Assembly (NCBI RefSeq): GCF_017355985.1
Contig: NZ_JAFIQU010000004.1
Location: 1 to 64,000 of the forward strand
Source: Arenibaculum pallidiluteum
Lineage (GTDB): Bacteria > Pseudomonadota > Alphaproteobacteria > Azospirillales > Azospirillaceae
Reading direction: 5' to 3'
Length of the DNA stretch: 64,000 nt
Part shown: positions 1 through 8,288 of the stretch, one piece after another
Numbering within the stretch: the stretch's first letter is position 1
How the letters are laid out: the number at the start of each line of letters is the position of its first letter
Translations under genes and position numbers: made by a program
Notes under the pieces: generated by a model
What the model saw: the letters and a program-made list of their open reading frames with translations, nothing else
The model's database searches: none
What the model was told of the DNA's origin: nothing

Positions 1-92
1 CTGCCCGCCACCATCTGGACGGCCGCGGCCGCGCAGAGGGCCGCCGCCAGGAGCGGCCCTCGGCCTAAGGATGTGCTTGTCACGTTGATCAT
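1..92 (-). CDS. Start of a possible exported protein (partial)
   Basis: Reading leftward from an ATG at 92, the frame stays open to the window edge and encodes about 30 residues: a short polar start followed by an Ala/Leu-rich stretch (LLAAALCAAAAVQ) that looks like the hydrophobic core of a signal peptide. The upstream Shine-Dalgarno is poor (an AGG almost touching the ATG). No domain is visible because the rest lies outside the window. It may be the next gene downstream of the PTS operon or a chance open frame. Confidence 0.3.
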   Translation of the reverse strand, partial: MINVTSTSLGRGPLLAAALCAAAAVQMVAG

Positions 93-419
93 GCCTCATG
101 TTGGCTCGGTGTCGGCGTGGACACTGCCATCCGTGCCTGAACCGGACCTGAACGAGGCGAGGTGGCGACTTCGGCGTCGCTTCATGGCGAAGCCGGGGAC
201 TTCAGTCCCGCTTCTGGATCCAATGCGGCGGTGCCGCGCCAATCATCGCGGAGAGAGGCATGCGCATCCCGTTGGTCGCGGGCGACGCAGCCCGGCGAGG
301 CCGTTCAGATGCAGCCGTGCCGAGAAGGCCGAGCATCGGTCCGGCGACCCGGACCGATGACGCCTTTCGGAAGGACGGTTCCTGACCGCGGCGCGGCTGC
401 CCTTTCTCCTGTCCGTCCG
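93..419. other. Intergenic region downstream of the PTS permease
   Basis: No convincing gene is seen in these 327 bases. Two small potential hairpins occur: GCTTC-ATGGC-GAAGC near 180-194 and GGGAC-TTCA-GTCCC near 196-209. Neither has a clear T-run, so a terminator for the leftward PTS operon is only possible. The open frames across it look like GC-driven shadows. Confidence 0.4.
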
Positions 420-1874
420 CTATTCGGACACGGAGACGACCGGCGCGTTCGCGGCGCGCCTGGCCTCTTCGATCTCGCTTGCGACCTGGTCCGCGATGGG
501 GCCGACGATCACCTGGGCGGAGGTCGTCGACAGCCGTAGGACGCCTCGGGCGCCTGCCCGCTTCAGTGCCGCCTCGTCGATTCTGGCACTGTCGGCGACC
601 GTCAGGCGCAGGCGCGTCGTGCAGGCCTCGACCTCCCGGACGTTCGCCGGGCCACCGAGCGCCGAGAGATACTCCGGCCCGCGGCCGGCGGGGAGCGCCA
701 CGACGGCCGGCGTTGGTGCCTCCTGGCCGGCCGGAATGGCCGGAGCGACGGCATCGTCCCGGCCGATCGTCTTCAGGTCGTAGCGTGTGATGACGTAGCG
801 GAACAGGACATAGTAGAGCGCGAAATAGGCAAGCCCGACCGGCAGGAGCAGGATCGGGTTCGTCGCCTTGCCGTAGTTCAGGACATAGTCGAAGAGGCCC
901 GCCGAGAAGCCGAAGCCGAGCTTCACGTTGAGCACGTCCATGATGACCAGCGAGAGGCCGGTCAGAACGGCATGGACGGCATAGAGCGCCGGGGCGAGGA
1001 ACATGAAGGCGAACTCGATGGGCTCCGTGACGCCGGTCAGGAACGCGGTCAGCGCCATGGACACCAGCACGCCGCCGACGGCCGCCCGGTTCTCCGGGCG
1101 GGCGGTGTGGTACATCGCCAGGCATGCGGCCGGAAGGCCGAACATCATGACGGGGAAGAAGCCCGCCATGAACGCGCCGGCGCTCGGATCGCCCTTGAAG
1201 AAGCGGTTGAGATCGCCGGTCACGCCCTCGTAATCGCCCAGCAGGAACCAGGCGATGTTGTTGACGATGTGGTGCAGGCCCGTGACGATCAGGACGCGGT
1301 TCAGCACGCCATAGAGGAATAGCCCGACCTCGCCGAGTCCCAGCACCGTCGTGGTGAGTCCGGTCAGCGCCGCGTCCACGACGGGCCAGCCGATGCCGAA
1401 CACGATCGCAAGGCCAAGCGCTGCGAAGCCCGTGGCGATCGGCACGAAGCGCCGCCCGCCGAAGAAGGCGAGATAGTCAGGCAGCTTGATGTCCTTGTAC
1501 CGGTTGTAGAGCTGCCCGGCGATGATGCCGATCAGGATGCCGACGGGGATGCTGATGCGGCTCGTCATCTTGGCGGCGAGCTCCGGCGCGACGCCGCTGA
1601 GGACCACCGCTCCCTTGATCGCCACGAAGTATCCCACCGCGCCCGCGAGCCCGGCCGCCCCATGGTTCTCGCGGGCGAAGCCGACCGCGATGCCGACCGC
1701 GAAGAGCAGCCCGAGATTGGAGAAGATCGCGTCGCCGGCCGCCGCGACGAAGGGGATGTCCAGGAGGTCCGGCTGGCCCAGCCGCAGCAGCAGGCCCGCG
1801 ATAGGCAGGACGGCGATGGGGAGCATCAGCGCGCGTCCCAGCCGTTGCAGTCCGGAGAAGCGATCGGTCGACAT
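420..1874 (-). CDS. nagE: PTS GlcNAc/glucose-family permease EIICB
   Basis: This is a 484-residue sugar permease of the phosphotransferase system. It is expected to carry N-acetylglucosamine (possibly a related amino sugar) across the inner membrane while phosphorylating it. The N-terminal ~380 residues are a multi-helix EIIC domain. The C-terminal ~75 residues are an EIIB domain with the phosphorylated cysteine in EACTTRLRL. No EIIA is fused; it is supplied by the adjacent gene. The ATG at 1874 was chosen because MSTDRFSGLQRLGRAL is the usual EIIC start and AAGGAT lies just upstream. It is the last gene of the leftward murQ-nagF-nagE operon, 35 bases after its neighbour. MurNAc specificity (MurP) cannot be excluded, given murQ nearby. 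Confidence 0.88.
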   Translation of the reverse strand: MSTDRFSGLQRLGRALMLPIAVLPIAGLLLRLGQPDLLDIPFVAAAGDAIFSNLGLLFAVGIAVGFARENHGAAGLAGAVGYFVAIKGAVVLSGVAPELAAKMTSRISIPVGILIGIIAGQLYNRYKDIKLPDYLAFFGGRRFVPIATGFAALGLAIVFGIGWPVVDAALTGLTTTVLGLGEVGLFLYGVLNRVLIVTGLHHIVNNIAWFLLGDYEGVTGDLNRFFKGDPSAGAFMAGFFPVMMFGLPAACLAMYHTARPENRAAVGGVLVSMALTAFLTGVTEPIEFAFMFLAPALYAVHAVLTGLSLVIMDVLNVKLGFGFSAGLFDYVLNYGKATNPILLLPVGLAYFALYYVLFRYVITRYDLKTIGRDDAVAPAIPAGQEAPTPAVVALPAGRGPEYLSALGGPANVREVEACTTRLRLTVADSARIDEAALKRAGARGVLRLSTTSAQVIVGPIADQVASEIEEARRAANAPVVSVSE

Positions 1875-1909
1875 GGTTGGGGATCCTTCTTGGTGGATCG
1901 GTTGCCTGC

Positions 1910-4480
1910 TCAGAGATCCGGCCAGGCATCGGCGACCAGGCGCCGCACGTCCTGTGCGTTGTCGAGGGACAGGGCGGTCGACGCGACCTCGCGGCACCGC
2001 GCGTCGTCGAGCGTCCTGACAAGGGCCTTGAGGTCGGGGATCGCCGTGGGCGCTGCCGAAAGGCGCGTCACGCCAAGCCCGATGAGAAGGGGCGCAGCCA
2101 TGGGATCCGAGGCGGCGCCGCCGCAGACGGCAACCACCCTTCCATGGGCCGAGGCGCCCTCCACCGTCTGGCGGATCAGGCGCAGCACGCCCGGATGCAG
2201 CGCGTCGAGCTGCGGGGCGACAGCGGGATTGCCGCGGTCCATCGCAAGCACGTACTGGGAGAGATCGTTGGTCCCGATCGACAGGAAGTCGGCGACGGCC
2301 GCGATCCGGTCGCTCATCACCGCCGCGGTCGGCACCTCGACCATCGCGCCGAGCGCGATCGGCTCGGCGCGCCCGACGGCGCGCCGCTCCTCATCGAGGA
2401 TCGCGCGGACCGCCGCCAGTTCGCAGGGGGAGGCGATCATCGGCACCATGATCCTGCAGATCCCGGCAGGCCTGACCCGCAGGACCGCGCGGAGCTGCGT
2501 GCGCAGCAGCGACGGCTCGCGCAGGCTGATCCTGACGCCGCGCAGACCGAGGGCGGGGTTCTCCTCCCGTGCGAGGGGCAGGTAGGGCAGGGGCTTGTCG
2601 CCGCCGGCATCCAGCGTGCGCACCACCAGCGGACGCCCGCCCAGGGCATCGGCGATCGCCTGGTACTGTGCAAGCTGCTCGTCCTCGTCGGGAGCCTCGG
2701 CGCGGTCGAGGAACAGGAACTCCGTGCGGAGCAATCCGCAGCCCTCGGCGCCCAGCGCGACCGCCGGGCCGGCATCTCCGACCTTGCCGAGATTGGCGAG
2801 CACCGATACCGGCGTTCCCGCCGCCGTCCGGCAGGGTTCGTGCGCGGCGGCAAGGTTGCGCGAGCGCCGGTCGGCGCGGGCAGCGGCGTCGCGCCGCGAC
2901 GCATCGACGGCCTCTTGCGGCGGGAAGACCCTGACACGGCCGCGGCTGCCGTCGAGCAGGAGCGGCGCGCCGTCCGGAATACGCAGCGCCGGCGCCCCGA
3001 GGGCGACGATGGTCGGGACGCCCAGCGACGCCGCGATGATCGCCGCATGGGAGGTCGGGCCGCCCTGCGCCATGCACAGGCCGGCGAGCCGTCCTGACGG
3101 CACGGCGATAAGCTCCGAGGGCAGGATCTCGTACGCCACGAGGACTGCGTCCTGCGGCAGGGCGGCAAAGGTGGCTTCGGGATCCCGCCCAGCCAGCACG
3201 TCCAGCACCTGACGCTCGAGGTCGCGGAGATCGGCGGCCCGCTCGGCAAGGCGCGGGTCGGCCAGCGAGGCCACCATGGCGGCTTGGCGCTCCACGGCTC
3301 CCCGCCAGGCCCATTCCGCGCTGGCGCCATCGCGGATCGCTGCGTCAGCGGCGTCCAGCAGTTCCGGATCCTCCAGGAGCACCCGGTGCGCAGCGAGAAT
3401 GCTGGCGCCGTCTGCCGCGGCGGAAGCCAGGCGGGCGCGCAGGACCTCCAGCGCCGCATGGAGGCGGGCGCGCTCCTCCGCGGCGCCCGCGCCGCGCTCG
3501 GCGATGGGCACCGGATCGCGGAGCCATCGGACGGCGATGCCGGATGCCAGGCCTGGAACCGCCGGCGTGCCGCTGAGAGTCACCTCCACTCCCGGCGCGA
3601 AGGGCGGCCCGGCGCCCGGGCCTGAAGCCGGCGGGCGTGCCGGGACCGGGACCGACTGCGGAAGCGGTGTGACGGGATCGCCGAGGCCGGACGCGATGCG
3701 CGCCGCCATCCGGTCGAGAAGTCCAGCGGCACCCGGGCCGGACGCTGCCAGGGTCAGCTCATCCCCGTGCGCCGTAGCCAGCGCCATCAGCGCGACCACG
3801 CTTTTGGCGTTCGCGGACTTGCCCCGGCAGGACACGGTCACAGGTCCGTCATGACTGCGCGCAATCTCGGCCAGCGCCGCCGCCGGACGGGCATGCAGCC
3901 CGTTGGCGATGGGAAGCCGCACGCGCCGCTCGCCCATGCCTTCCGAGCCCATGACGCCGGCCGCAACAGCCGTCGGTGTCGGCGCCGACGCCGGTGCGGA
4001 GGAGCTCACGACCAGCACGGGCTCGCCCGCCGCAACCTCGCGGTCCGCGACGTGCTGCGAGACGACGGCATCCTCGGGGGCCACGACCACCATCATGGTC
4101 GCAAGGCTCGGCGCCTTCCGCGAAACCAGGTCCAGATCGACCGTGATCAGCAGGTCGCCCAGGCGGACGGTGCTGCCGTCCGCGACATGGACGGAGAAGC
4201 CCTCGCCCTTGAGCCCGACGGTGTCGACGCCGAAATGCAGCAGGATCTCGGCGCCGTTCGCCGCGCGCAGGGTGCATGCGTGGCGCCCCCGGTGGACGGA
4301 GATCACGACGCCGTCGCAGGGCGCGCGCAGCTCGTTCGAGGTCGGATCGATGGCGACCCCGTCACCGACGAGGCCCTGCGCGAATGCGGGGTCGGGCACT
4401 TCGGCCAGCGGCATGGCCCAGCCAGCGATCGGCGCGCCAAGCTCGACAGCCATCCGGCCGGCTTCGGTCGGGGACGTCAT
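1910..4480 (-). CDS. nagF: Fused PTS EIIA-HPr-enzyme I
   Basis: One 856-residue protein carries all the soluble phosphotransfer steps from PEP to the permease. The EIIA(Glc)-type domain (about 15-140) has the phospho-histidine in ILLHFGVDT. The HPr domain (about 180-260) has its histidine in NGLHARPAA. Enzyme I (about 300-856) has the active histidine in GGPTSHAAIIAASLGVPT and the PEP-binding motifs LLRTEFLFLDR and SIGTNDLSQYVLAMDR. The usual CGE near the C-terminus of enzyme I reads CGG here. Its start overlaps the murQ stop (ATGA), which implies translational coupling. The fusion makes the pathway independent of the cell's general PTS. FruB-like fusions differ in the EIIA type; the Glc-type EIIA here fits the neighbouring permease. 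Confidence 0.88.
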   Translation of the reverse strand: MTSPTEAGRMAVELGAPIAGWAMPLAEVPDPAFAQGLVGDGVAIDPTSNELRAPCDGVVISVHRGRHACTLRAANGAEILLHFGVDTVGLKGEGFSVHVADGSTVRLGDLLITVDLDLVSRKAPSLATMMVVVAPEDAVVSQHVADREVAAGEPVLVVSSSAPASAPTPTAVAAGVMGSEGMGERRVRLPIANGLHARPAAALAEIARSHDGPVTVSCRGKSANAKSVVALMALATAHGDELTLAASGPGAAGLLDRMAARIASGLGDPVTPLPQSVPVPARPPASGPGAGPPFAPGVEVTLSGTPAVPGLASGIAVRWLRDPVPIAERGAGAAEERARLHAALEVLRARLASAAADGASILAAHRVLLEDPELLDAADAAIRDGASAEWAWRGAVERQAAMVASLADPRLAERAADLRDLERQVLDVLAGRDPEATFAALPQDAVLVAYEILPSELIAVPSGRLAGLCMAQGGPTSHAAIIAASLGVPTIVALGAPALRIPDGAPLLLDGSRGRVRVFPPQEAVDASRRDAAARADRRSRNLAAAHEPCRTAAGTPVSVLANLGKVGDAGPAVALGAEGCGLLRTEFLFLDRAEAPDEDEQLAQYQAIADALGGRPLVVRTLDAGGDKPLPYLPLAREENPALGLRGVRISLREPSLLRTQLRAVLRVRPAGICRIMVPMIASPCELAAVRAILDEERRAVGRAEPIALGAMVEVPTAAVMSDRIAAVADFLSIGTNDLSQYVLAMDRGNPAVAPQLDALHPGVLRLIRQTVEGASAHGRVVAVCGGAASDPMAAPLLIGLGVTRLSAAPTAIPDLKALVRTLDDARCREVASTALSLDNAQDVRRLVADAWPDL

Positions 4481-5391
4481 CGTGCCCTCCTGTCCACGCG
4501 CGCCGCCGCCAGGGCACGGCGCAGGTTGCCGCCGGCATCCGCGAGGACGCCATCGATCCCGTCCTCTGGAACTCCGGCAAGCCCCAGCACACTGCGCCGC
4601 ACGTCACCGTGGCGCGCCAGCGCCTCCGCCGCGTCCGTCTCGTCGACCGCGGCAATGCGCGCGACCATGGCGACGCAGCGACGGCGCAGCTTCGCGTTCT
4701 CGGGGCGGACGTTGATCATCAGGTTGTCGTAGACGGCGCCGAGCGCCGTCATCAGCGCGCTCGAGAACAGGTTCAGCACGACCTTCTGGGCGGTGCCCGC
4801 CCCGAGCCGGGTCGACCCCGCGATCACCTCGGCCCCGGTCTCGATCAGGATCGGATGCTCGGCCGCCGCGAGCAGGGGCGATCCCGGCATGCTTGCGATC
4901 CCCAACGTGACGGCCCCGCGCTCGCGCGCCTCGCGCACGACCCCGACGGTATAGGCGCTGCTGCCGCTCGCGGAGACGCCGACCACCACGTCGGCCGCGT
5001 CGACGCCCTTCGCCGCGACCTCGGCGCGTCCGGCGCCCTCGTCATCCTCCGCGGCGCCGGAGAGCCCGCGGGAAAGGTCGAGGCCGCCGGCAAGCAGCAC
5101 CAGCAGCCGGTCGGTCGGCCAGTCGAAAGTCGGACCAAGTTCCAGTGCGTCGAGCGCCGCGATCATCCCGGAGGATCCAGCACCGGCGTAGACGAGCCGC
5201 CCCCGCGCGTCCGGCCCTTGAGCCAGGCGCGCCGCGGCAGCCTCCGTCGCCCGCACGAGGCCCGGCAGGGCCGGTAGGCAGGCCGCGGTCGCACGCATCT
5301 GACCGTCCAAGAGCGCCGACAGCACATCCGCCGTCGCCCAGGTGTCCAGGCCGCGGAAGCGGCTGGTCGCGTCCTCGGTGGTGCCTGACAT
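4477..5391 (-). CDS. murQ: N-acetylmuramic acid 6-phosphate etherase
   Basis: This 304-residue SIS-fold enzyme cleaves the lactyl ether of MurNAc-6-P to give GlcNAc-6-P and D-lactate, a step in murein recycling or use. The conserved segment RLVYAGAGSSGMIAALDALE contains the phosphate-binding loop and the catalytic glutamate. A second acidic motif, AAEDDEGA, matches the EGAEDD region of known MurQ proteins. Length is as usual for the family. The ATG at 5391 has a strong GGAGG upstream; an in-frame start at 5496 would cover the operator region and is less likely. It is the first gene of the leftward operon, divergent from the GntR regulator. The product feeds NagA. Confidence 0.85.
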   Translation of the reverse strand: MSGTTEDATSRFRGLDTWATADVLSALLDGQMRATAACLPALPGLVRATEAAAARLAQGPDARGRLVYAGAGSSGMIAALDALELGPTFDWPTDRLLVLLAGGLDLSRGLSGAAEDDEGAGRAEVAAKGVDAADVVVGVSASGSSAYTVGVVREARERGAVTLGIASMPGSPLLAAAEHPILIETGAEVIAGSTRLGAGTAQKVVLNLFSSALMTALGAVYDNLMINVRPENAKLRRRCVAMVARIAAVDETDAAEALARHGDVRRSVLGLAGVPEDGIDGVLADAGGNLRRALAAARVDRRAR

Positions 5392-5419
5392 GGACGTCCT
5401 CCAAGCCAGTGGCGCAGCG

Positions 5420-5461
5420 ACCACAAGTGGTATCAGATTGGCGTTTGCGCGCAGGATACCA
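5420..5461. promoter_or_regulatory. Candidate NagR operators in the murQ promoter
   Basis: Two copies of the TGGTAT/ATACCA half-site lie here: TGGTAT at 5428-5433 and ATACCA at 5456-5461. The first overlaps a perfect palindrome, ACCAC-AA-GTGGT (5420-5431). The same hexamer recurs at 5573, 9410 and 9464, always upstream of amino-sugar genes. GntR/HutC-family regulators of GlcNAc genes (DasR, YvoA/NagR) bind sites containing TGGT(A/C)T. Assignment to the adjacent regulator is inference. Confidence 0.5.
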
Positions 5462-5572
5462 AATGCCCTTGTCCGCGCAACACGAAAACACTTCACCGCC
5501 GATGTAAGACGGTGGATTGCGGAGTCTGCCTTGATCTGTCCTTGTCCGAATGCTTGAACGCAGGTGCCAAAC

Positions 5573-5585
5573 TGGTATTATCACG
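5573..5585. promoter_or_regulatory. Candidate operator before the GntR gene
   Basis: ACTGGTATTATCAC contains the TGGTAT motif (5573-5578) within the presumed 5' leader of the regulator gene. It resembles the Bacillus NagR site ATTGGTATAGATCACT. The site lies between an upstream GTG at 5564 and the preferred ATG at 5621, which supports the ATG as the true start and suggests autoregulation. Confidence 0.45.
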
Positions 5586-5620
5586 GCCTTGATCTCCTGG
5601 AGACCTGGAGCCAGCCGCAG

Positions 5621-6382
5621 ATGCCCAGCGACGGCCGCGCCGCGGTGCTGTTCGACCCGAGCGTGCTGTCCGACTCCGTGCCTCTGCCGCTGTACCTTCA
5701 GCTCGCGCGGCACCTGCGGAACCTGATCGTGGACGGCCGGCTCGACGAGAAGGATGCGCTGCCTGGCGAGCGCGAGCTGGCGGAAGCCTTCGGCATCTCC
5801 CGCGTCACCGTACGCAAGGCGCTAAGGGAGCTGACCGCGGAAGGGCTGCTGCGCCAGCGCCAGGGCGCCGGCACCTTCATCAACCGCAGCCCGCACCTGG
5901 AGCAAAGGCTCTCGGCCCTGACGAGCTTCACGGAGGACATGAGCTCCCGGGGACTGACGCCGGGCTCCGTCTGGCTCAGCCGCACCCTCGCCGTTGCGAC
6001 GCCCGACGAGTCGATGGCGCTGGGGCTGCGGCCTGGTGCCGAGGTCGTCCGGTTGCACAGGCTTCGCTCGGCCAATGGCACGCCGCTGGCGATCGAGCTC
6101 AGCAGCGTGCCGACCCGCTTTCTTCCGGTGCCAAGTCTCGTCGAGACGTCCCTCTACGACACGCTGAGGTCACTCGGACACTCGCCCTTCCGCGCGCTGC
6201 AGCGGCTCTCGGCGGTGCGCCTGGCCGGCGAGCAGGCCAATCTGCTGGCGGTTCCCGAAGGGGCTCCCGCGCTCTATATCGAGCGGCGGACCTTCCTGAA
6301 GGACGGGACCCCGCTGGAGTTCGTGCGCTCGCAGTATCGCGGGGATGCCTACGACTTCGTCGTGGAACTCTCGTTGATGTAG
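5621..6382 (+). CDS. nagR: GntR/HutC-family amino-sugar regulator
   Basis: This 253-residue transcription factor probably represses the surrounding amino-sugar genes and is released by GlcNAc-6-P or GlcN-6-P. The winged-helix domain (about 20-85) contains LPGERELAEAFGISRVTVRKAL. A UTRA effector-binding domain (about 100-250) follows, with the typical closing motif FVRSQYRGDAYDFVVEL. ATG 5621 is preferred over GTG 5564 because it has GGAG ten bases upstream and leaves the TGGTAT operator outside the coding region. It is divergent from murQ and 63 bases before the HAD phosphatase gene. The family and the locus agree; the effector is inferred from homologous regulators. Confidence 0.82.
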   Translation: MPSDGRAAVLFDPSVLSDSVPLPLYLQLARHLRNLIVDGRLDEKDALPGERELAEAFGISRVTVRKALRELTAEGLLRQRQGAGTFINRSPHLEQRLSALTSFTEDMSSRGLTPGSVWLSRTLAVATPDESMALGLRPGAEVVRLHRLRSANGTPLAIELSSVPTRFLPVPSLVETSLYDTLRSLGHSPFRALQRLSAVRLAGEQANLLAVPEGAPALYIERRTFLKDGTPLEFVRSQYRGDAYDFVVELSLM

Positions 6383-6445
6383 CGCCGGCGGCCAATTCCC
6401 TGTCACTGAAGGCCAGCCCCGCCTGATCCGAAACAGAAGGACATC

Positions 6446-7114
6446 ATGGGTATCCTCTCGGGAACCAGCTTTCGCGCGCAGGCTGTGCTGTTCGACATGG
6501 ACGGCACGCTGGTGGACAGCACGGCCGCGGTCGAGCGGACATGGCGCGGCTGGGCCGCACGGCACGGGCTCGATCCCGATGCGATTCTCCAGGTCGCGCA
6601 CGGCCGGCGCACCATCGAGACCGTGCGCATGTTCGCCCCACCGGGTCTCGATCTCGACCGTGAATGCCTGGAGCTCGACGCCGCCACCTCCGGCGATACC
6701 GACGGCGTCGTTCCCATCAAGGGCGCGCCCGAGCTGCTGGCCGCCCTTCCTGCGGGACGCTGGGCCATCGTCACCTCGGCGGGCCGGGCCATGGCCGAGA
6801 CGCGCCTGCGCTCCGTCGGGCTGGCGGTCCCGGAGGTGCTTGTCGCCGCCGAGGACGTGTCCTCCGGCAAGCCCGACCCCGAAGGCTACCGCCAGGCTGC
6901 GCGCAGGCTAGGCTTCGATCCTCGTGACGCAGTGGTGTTCGAGGATGCACCGGCCGGGCTCGAGGCCGGCCACGCGGCGGGCGCGCGCGTAATCGCGCTG
7001 GCCACCACCCTGAGGCCCGCGGAGCTCGACGGCCAGGACTGGCTGCACGACCTCTCCGCGCTGACCGTCCGCCTGGACGGGGACGGCCTGGAGTTCACCG
7101 CCGCTCCGCGCTGA
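6446..7114 (+). CDS. HAD-superfamily sugar-phosphate phosphatase
   Basis: This is a 222-residue haloacid-dehalogenase-type phosphatase with the nucleophile motif FDMDGTLVDS (motif I), VTSAG (motif II), SSGKPDP (motif III lysine) and VFEDAPAG (motif IV acids). The cap is a small helical insert between motifs I and II, as in beta-phosphoglucomutase-like and YfbT-type enzymes. It probably dephosphorylates a sugar phosphate, perhaps to relieve sugar-phosphate stress when the PTS is active; the substrate is unknown. AGAAGGA lies before the ATG. It follows the regulator in one transcript and its last 20 bases overlap convergently with the end of nagA. Confidence 0.75.
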   Translation: MGILSGTSFRAQAVLFDMDGTLVDSTAAVERTWRGWAARHGLDPDAILQVAHGRRTIETVRMFAPPGLDLDRECLELDAATSGDTDGVVPIKGAPELLAALPAGRWAIVTSAGRAMAETRLRSVGLAVPEVLVAAEDVSSGKPDPEGYRQAARRLGFDPRDAVVFEDAPAGLEAGHAAGARVIALATTLRPAELDGQDWLHDLSALTVRLDGDGLEFTAAPR

Positions 7115-8288
7115 GGGCCTCCCCCGGATCCCCGGCATCGCGCCGGCGACCATCGATCCAGGTCGCGCGCACCTCGCCCTCCGGCCCCAGCAGCACGAGA
7201 TCCGCCCGGTAGCCGGCCGCGATGCGCCCGCGCTCGCGCTCCATTCCCAGGAACTCGGCGGGGTAGAGCGAAGCCATGCGCAGCGCGTCCTCGAGCGGGA
7301 GGCCGAGCAGGTTCCGGGCATTCCGCACCGCAGCCGCCATGTCGAGGTCGGCGCCGGCCAGCGTTCCGTCGGCGAGCACCAGCCTGCCGTCGCGGCGGAA
7401 GATCGTGCGCCCGTTCAGCGCGAAGCTCGTCTGCTCCGTGCCCGTGGGCGGCATGGCGTCGGTGATCAGCAGCATCCGCTCGCGCGGGCGGGCAGCCAAC
7501 GCCGCGCGGAGCAGCGTCGGATGCACGTGATGCCCGTCGACGATCAGCCCCGCCCATGCCCCGCGGTCGGCGAGCGCTGCGCCAGCCGGGCCTGGCTGGC
7601 GATTGACGATCGCCGGCATGGCATTGAATAGATGGGTGAAGGCGCGCGCGCCCAGCTGCAGCACCTCGGCCACGCGCTCGGCGCTGGCGGCCGTATGCCC
7701 AACCGAGACGGCGACCCCGGCCTCGACGAGCCGGACGAGGGCAGCATCCTCCACGCATTCGGGCGCAAGGGTCAGCAGCACACGGCCCTGCAGCGTCTCC
7801 GACAGGCCGCACAGGAATGCAAGGTCGTCCTCGGTCGGCTTGCGGATGAAGCGGCGGTCATGCGCGCCCGCACGCTCGGGATTGATGAAGGGGCCCTCGA
7901 TATGGATGCCCAGCACGCCGCTCGCGGGCCGGCGCACCGCCTCCACTACCGCCTGCGCGGCATCGCGCATTCGCTCTGGCGCGTCGGTGATGATGGTCGG
8001 CAGGATGCCCGTCGACCCAAAGCGCCGATGCGCGGCAGCGATGGCAAGCGCCCCCTCCACCGTCGGCTGGTCGTTGAACAGCACCCCGCCGCCGCCGTTC
8101 ACCTGGATGTCGATGAAGCCCGGCGCGATCAGGGCGCCGGGTTCGAGCGGCACCAGCTGCGCCCCGGCCGGCGGATCGCCGCCCACCGGCAGCACGCCGG
8201 CGATGCGCCCCTCCTCAACGAAGATGCCGTGCCCCTCGATCACCTCGTCGCCGGTGAAGAGCTTCGGCCCCGTCAGGAAATGCCGCAT
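7095..8288 (-). CDS. nagA: N-acetylglucosamine-6-phosphate deacetylase
   Basis: This 397-residue amidohydrolase converts GlcNAc-6-P to GlcN-6-P and acetate in the cytoplasm. Characteristic motifs are HIEGPFINPERAGAHD (about 129-144, metal ligand glutamate), VSVGHTAAS, GARAFTHLFNAM, GLIVDGHHVHP and LLITDAMPPTG with the catalytic aspartate. The C-terminal GYRADLVLL closes the beta-sandwich. The ATG at 8288 shares bases with the stop of the upstream deaminase gene (TGATG), so the two are translationally coupled. It accepts product from both the PTS permease and MurQ. Confidence 0.93.
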   Translation of the reverse strand: MRHFLTGPKLFTGDEVIEGHGIFVEEGRIAGVLPVGGDPPAGAQLVPLEPGALIAPGFIDIQVNGGGGVLFNDQPTVEGALAIAAAHRRFGSTGILPTIITDAPERMRDAAQAVVEAVRRPASGVLGIHIEGPFINPERAGAHDRRFIRKPTEDDLAFLCGLSETLQGRVLLTLAPECVEDAALVRLVEAGVAVSVGHTAASAERVAEVLQLGARAFTHLFNAMPAIVNRQPGPAGAALADRGAWAGLIVDGHHVHPTLLRAALAARPRERMLLITDAMPPTGTEQTSFALNGRTIFRRDGRLVLADGTLAGADLDMAAAVRNARNLLGLPLEDALRMASLYPAEFLGMERERGRIAAGYRADLVLLGPEGEVRATWIDGRRRDAGDPGEALSAERR

